Source: GW2011-AR18 sp038046085
GTDB taxonomy: Archaea > Nanobdellota > Nanobdellia > SCGC-AAA011-G17 > GW2011-AR18
Direction: 5' to 3'
DNA length: 14,858 bases
Assembly: GCA_038046085.1 (NCBI GenBank)
Contig: JBBSWW010000031.1
Coordinates: 1 to 14,858 of the forward strand
A program made the translations under genes and the position numbers. Below are positions 14,050 through 14,858 of this stretch, piece by piece. Numbering within the stretch: the stretch's first letter is position 1; each line of letters begins with the position of its first letter. The notes below the pieces were generated by a model that made no database searches, was not told the DNA's origin, and saw only the letters and a list, made by a program, of their open reading frames with translations.

Positions 14050-14400
14050 TTACTTTTTTGATAATAACCAGTTTTTATCTTTAAAATTAATCATTGAGAA
14101 TTCACCTTTGATCTTTTTACCTTTTAGAATAAAATGTTTTTTCTTATCGGTATTTTCAGAAAATTCAATATCACCTGAATCCCAAATAACTATTTTACCA
14201 GCACCATAACTACCTTCTTCAATTTCTCCTTCAAAAGTCAAAGCTGATAATGGTCTTAAACCAACGAAAACTGCTAAACGCTTTTCTGGACCTGAAGGGA
14301 ATTCTTTAGGTATAGCATAACTTTCTAGATGATCGTCAACTTCAAAACGAAAATCAAAATGCTTTCTCTTAGAGAAATGTTCATGAATGACGAATCTCAT
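14050..14400 (-). CDS. LigD-type 3'-phosphoesterase domain protein, active site altered
   Basis: Stand-alone 116-aa protein matching the 3'-phosphoesterase domain of bacterial DNA ligase D, which trims 3'-phosphate or 3'-ribonucleotide ends during break repair. Seen: 'FVIHEHFSKRKHFDFRFEVD' (family pattern QxHHAxxLHYDFRLE; H8, H14, D16, R18 kept), 'SYAIPKEF' (K32 kept), 'KRLAVFVGLRPLSALTFEGE', 'EEGSYGAGKIVIWD', and 'GEFSMINFKDKNWLLSK' at the end. The usual 'VEDHPLDY' is 'VGLRPLSA', so the conserved His (R49 here) and Tyr (A53 here) are replaced. In characterised LigD enzymes these contribute to catalysis (from memory), so activity may be reduced, altered or lost. The ATG overlaps the nth stop (ATGA), implying translational coupling and a shared repair role. 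Confidence 0.88.
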   Translation of the reverse strand: MRFVIHEHFSKRKHFDFRFEVDDHLESYAIPKEFPSGPEKRLAVFVGLRPLSALTFEGEIEEGSYGAGKIVIWDSGDIEFSENTDKKKHFILKGKKIKGEFSMINFKDKNWLLSKK

Positions 14401-14858
14401 AGTTTTTTAACAACTCCATTCTTAGGACATATATCAGATAAAAAACATTTAGAACAATAAGGATTTGGAGCTAAACAAATTTTACGACCGTGAGCTTTCA
14501 ATAACCAAGTAATCTTAGCCCAATCATCCTTAGGAATAATCTTTTCTAAATCTTCTCTAATTTTATCAGGATTCTTATTTTTAGTCCAACCTAAACGATA
14601 TGATAAACGAATAACATGAGCATCAACTGAAATACCTTCAACAATACCATATGCATTAATAAGAATTGTCAAAGCAGTCTTATTCCCAATACCTGGAAGA
14701 GCTGTTAATTCATCCATAGTTCTTGGAACTTCAGAATTATATTTTTCAACCAAAATCTTACAAGAAGATATAATATTCTTAGCCTTATTACCTGCGAATG
14801 TAATCTTATCAATATCTTTGACTAATTCTTCATTATTTGCATCAGCAAAATCTTTAGC
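14397..14858 (-). CDS. nth: Endonuclease III (DNA glycosylase/AP lyase), 5' end outside window
   Basis: Base-excision-repair enzyme removing oxidised pyrimidines and cutting the AP site. The reading frame is open to the window edge, so the N-terminal ~50-60 residues are missing; 153 aa are visible. Helix-hairpin-helix 'LPGIGNKTA' carries the catalytic Lys (codon ~14679-14681), and 'SVDAHVIRLSYRLGW' the catalytic Asp (~14622-14624). The C-terminal 'CLAPNPYCSKCFLSDIC' gives the Cys-X6-Cys-X2-Cys-X5-Cys [4Fe-4S] cluster. A TTG at 14753 is an internal codon, not the start: upstream in-frame sequence 'ITFAGNKAKNIISSCKILVE' is typical Nth ('vGfy..KA..I...a..l'). It overlaps the phosphoesterase gene by 4 nt. 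Confidence 0.95.
   Translation of the reverse strand, partial: AKDFADANNEELVKDIDKITFAGNKAKNIISSCKILVEKYNSEVPRTMDELTALPGIGNKTALTILINAYGIVEGISVDAHVIRLSYRLGWTKNKNPDKIREDLEKIIPKDDWAKITWLLKAHGRKICLAPNPYCSKCFLSDICPKNGVVKKL

Noticed and set aside
14397..14753. TTG at 14753 as the nth start
   Set aside because: Typical endonuclease III sequence continues in frame upstream to the window edge, so it is an internal codon.

Overview
The window looks like the chromosome of a DPANN-type archaeon, most plausibly a Woesearchaeota/Pacearchaeota relative. That assignment is inference. What is seen: about 30% GC, strong AGA/ATA/GGA codon bias in the informational genes, a two-subunit archaeal DNA polymerase D, an Orc1/Cdc6 initiator, a short PRC-barrel protein, and TATA boxes about 25 nt upstream of start codons, which is the leaderless-mRNA pattern. 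No tRNA, rRNA or CRISPR array was seen.

Layout. 1-277: PRC-barrel protein (minus). 278-750: non-coding, AT-rich, and the best candidate for a replication origin. It has one minus-strand and two plus-strand ORB-like elements flanking a ~94% AT segment, immediately upstream of orc1/cdc6. 751-3157: orc1/cdc6 followed after 7 nt by DP1, the small (exonuclease) subunit of PolD; DP1 is interrupted by a 100-N assembly gap. 3159-7405: accessory block with a DAO-type FAD oxidoreductase, an EamA/DMT transporter, a membrane-anchored hypothetical protein, a truncated transposase-like gene, a GNAT acetyltransferase and a YkgJ-type Cys-cluster protein. 7521-12533: DP2, the large catalytic subunit of PolD, carrying a 511-residue intein with a LAGLIDADG endonuclease inserted exactly at the catalytic CDGD motif. 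12534-13769: convergent unit of a 4-TM-like membrane protein, a 33-aa membrane microprotein and a 232-aa hypothetical. 13823-14858: a 58-aa hypothetical protein, a LigD-type 3'-phosphoesterase homologue with altered active-site positions, and the C-terminal part of endonuclease III; the last two overlap by 4 nt.

The main theme is replication and repair. The putative origin, its initiator and both PolD subunits lie within about 12 kb, and a base-excision-repair pair sits at the right edge. The most unusual points are the compact origin architecture, the intein that splits the polymerase active site but ends in ...INFR before Cys instead of the usual His-Asn, and the phosphoesterase lacking conserved active-site His and Tyr.
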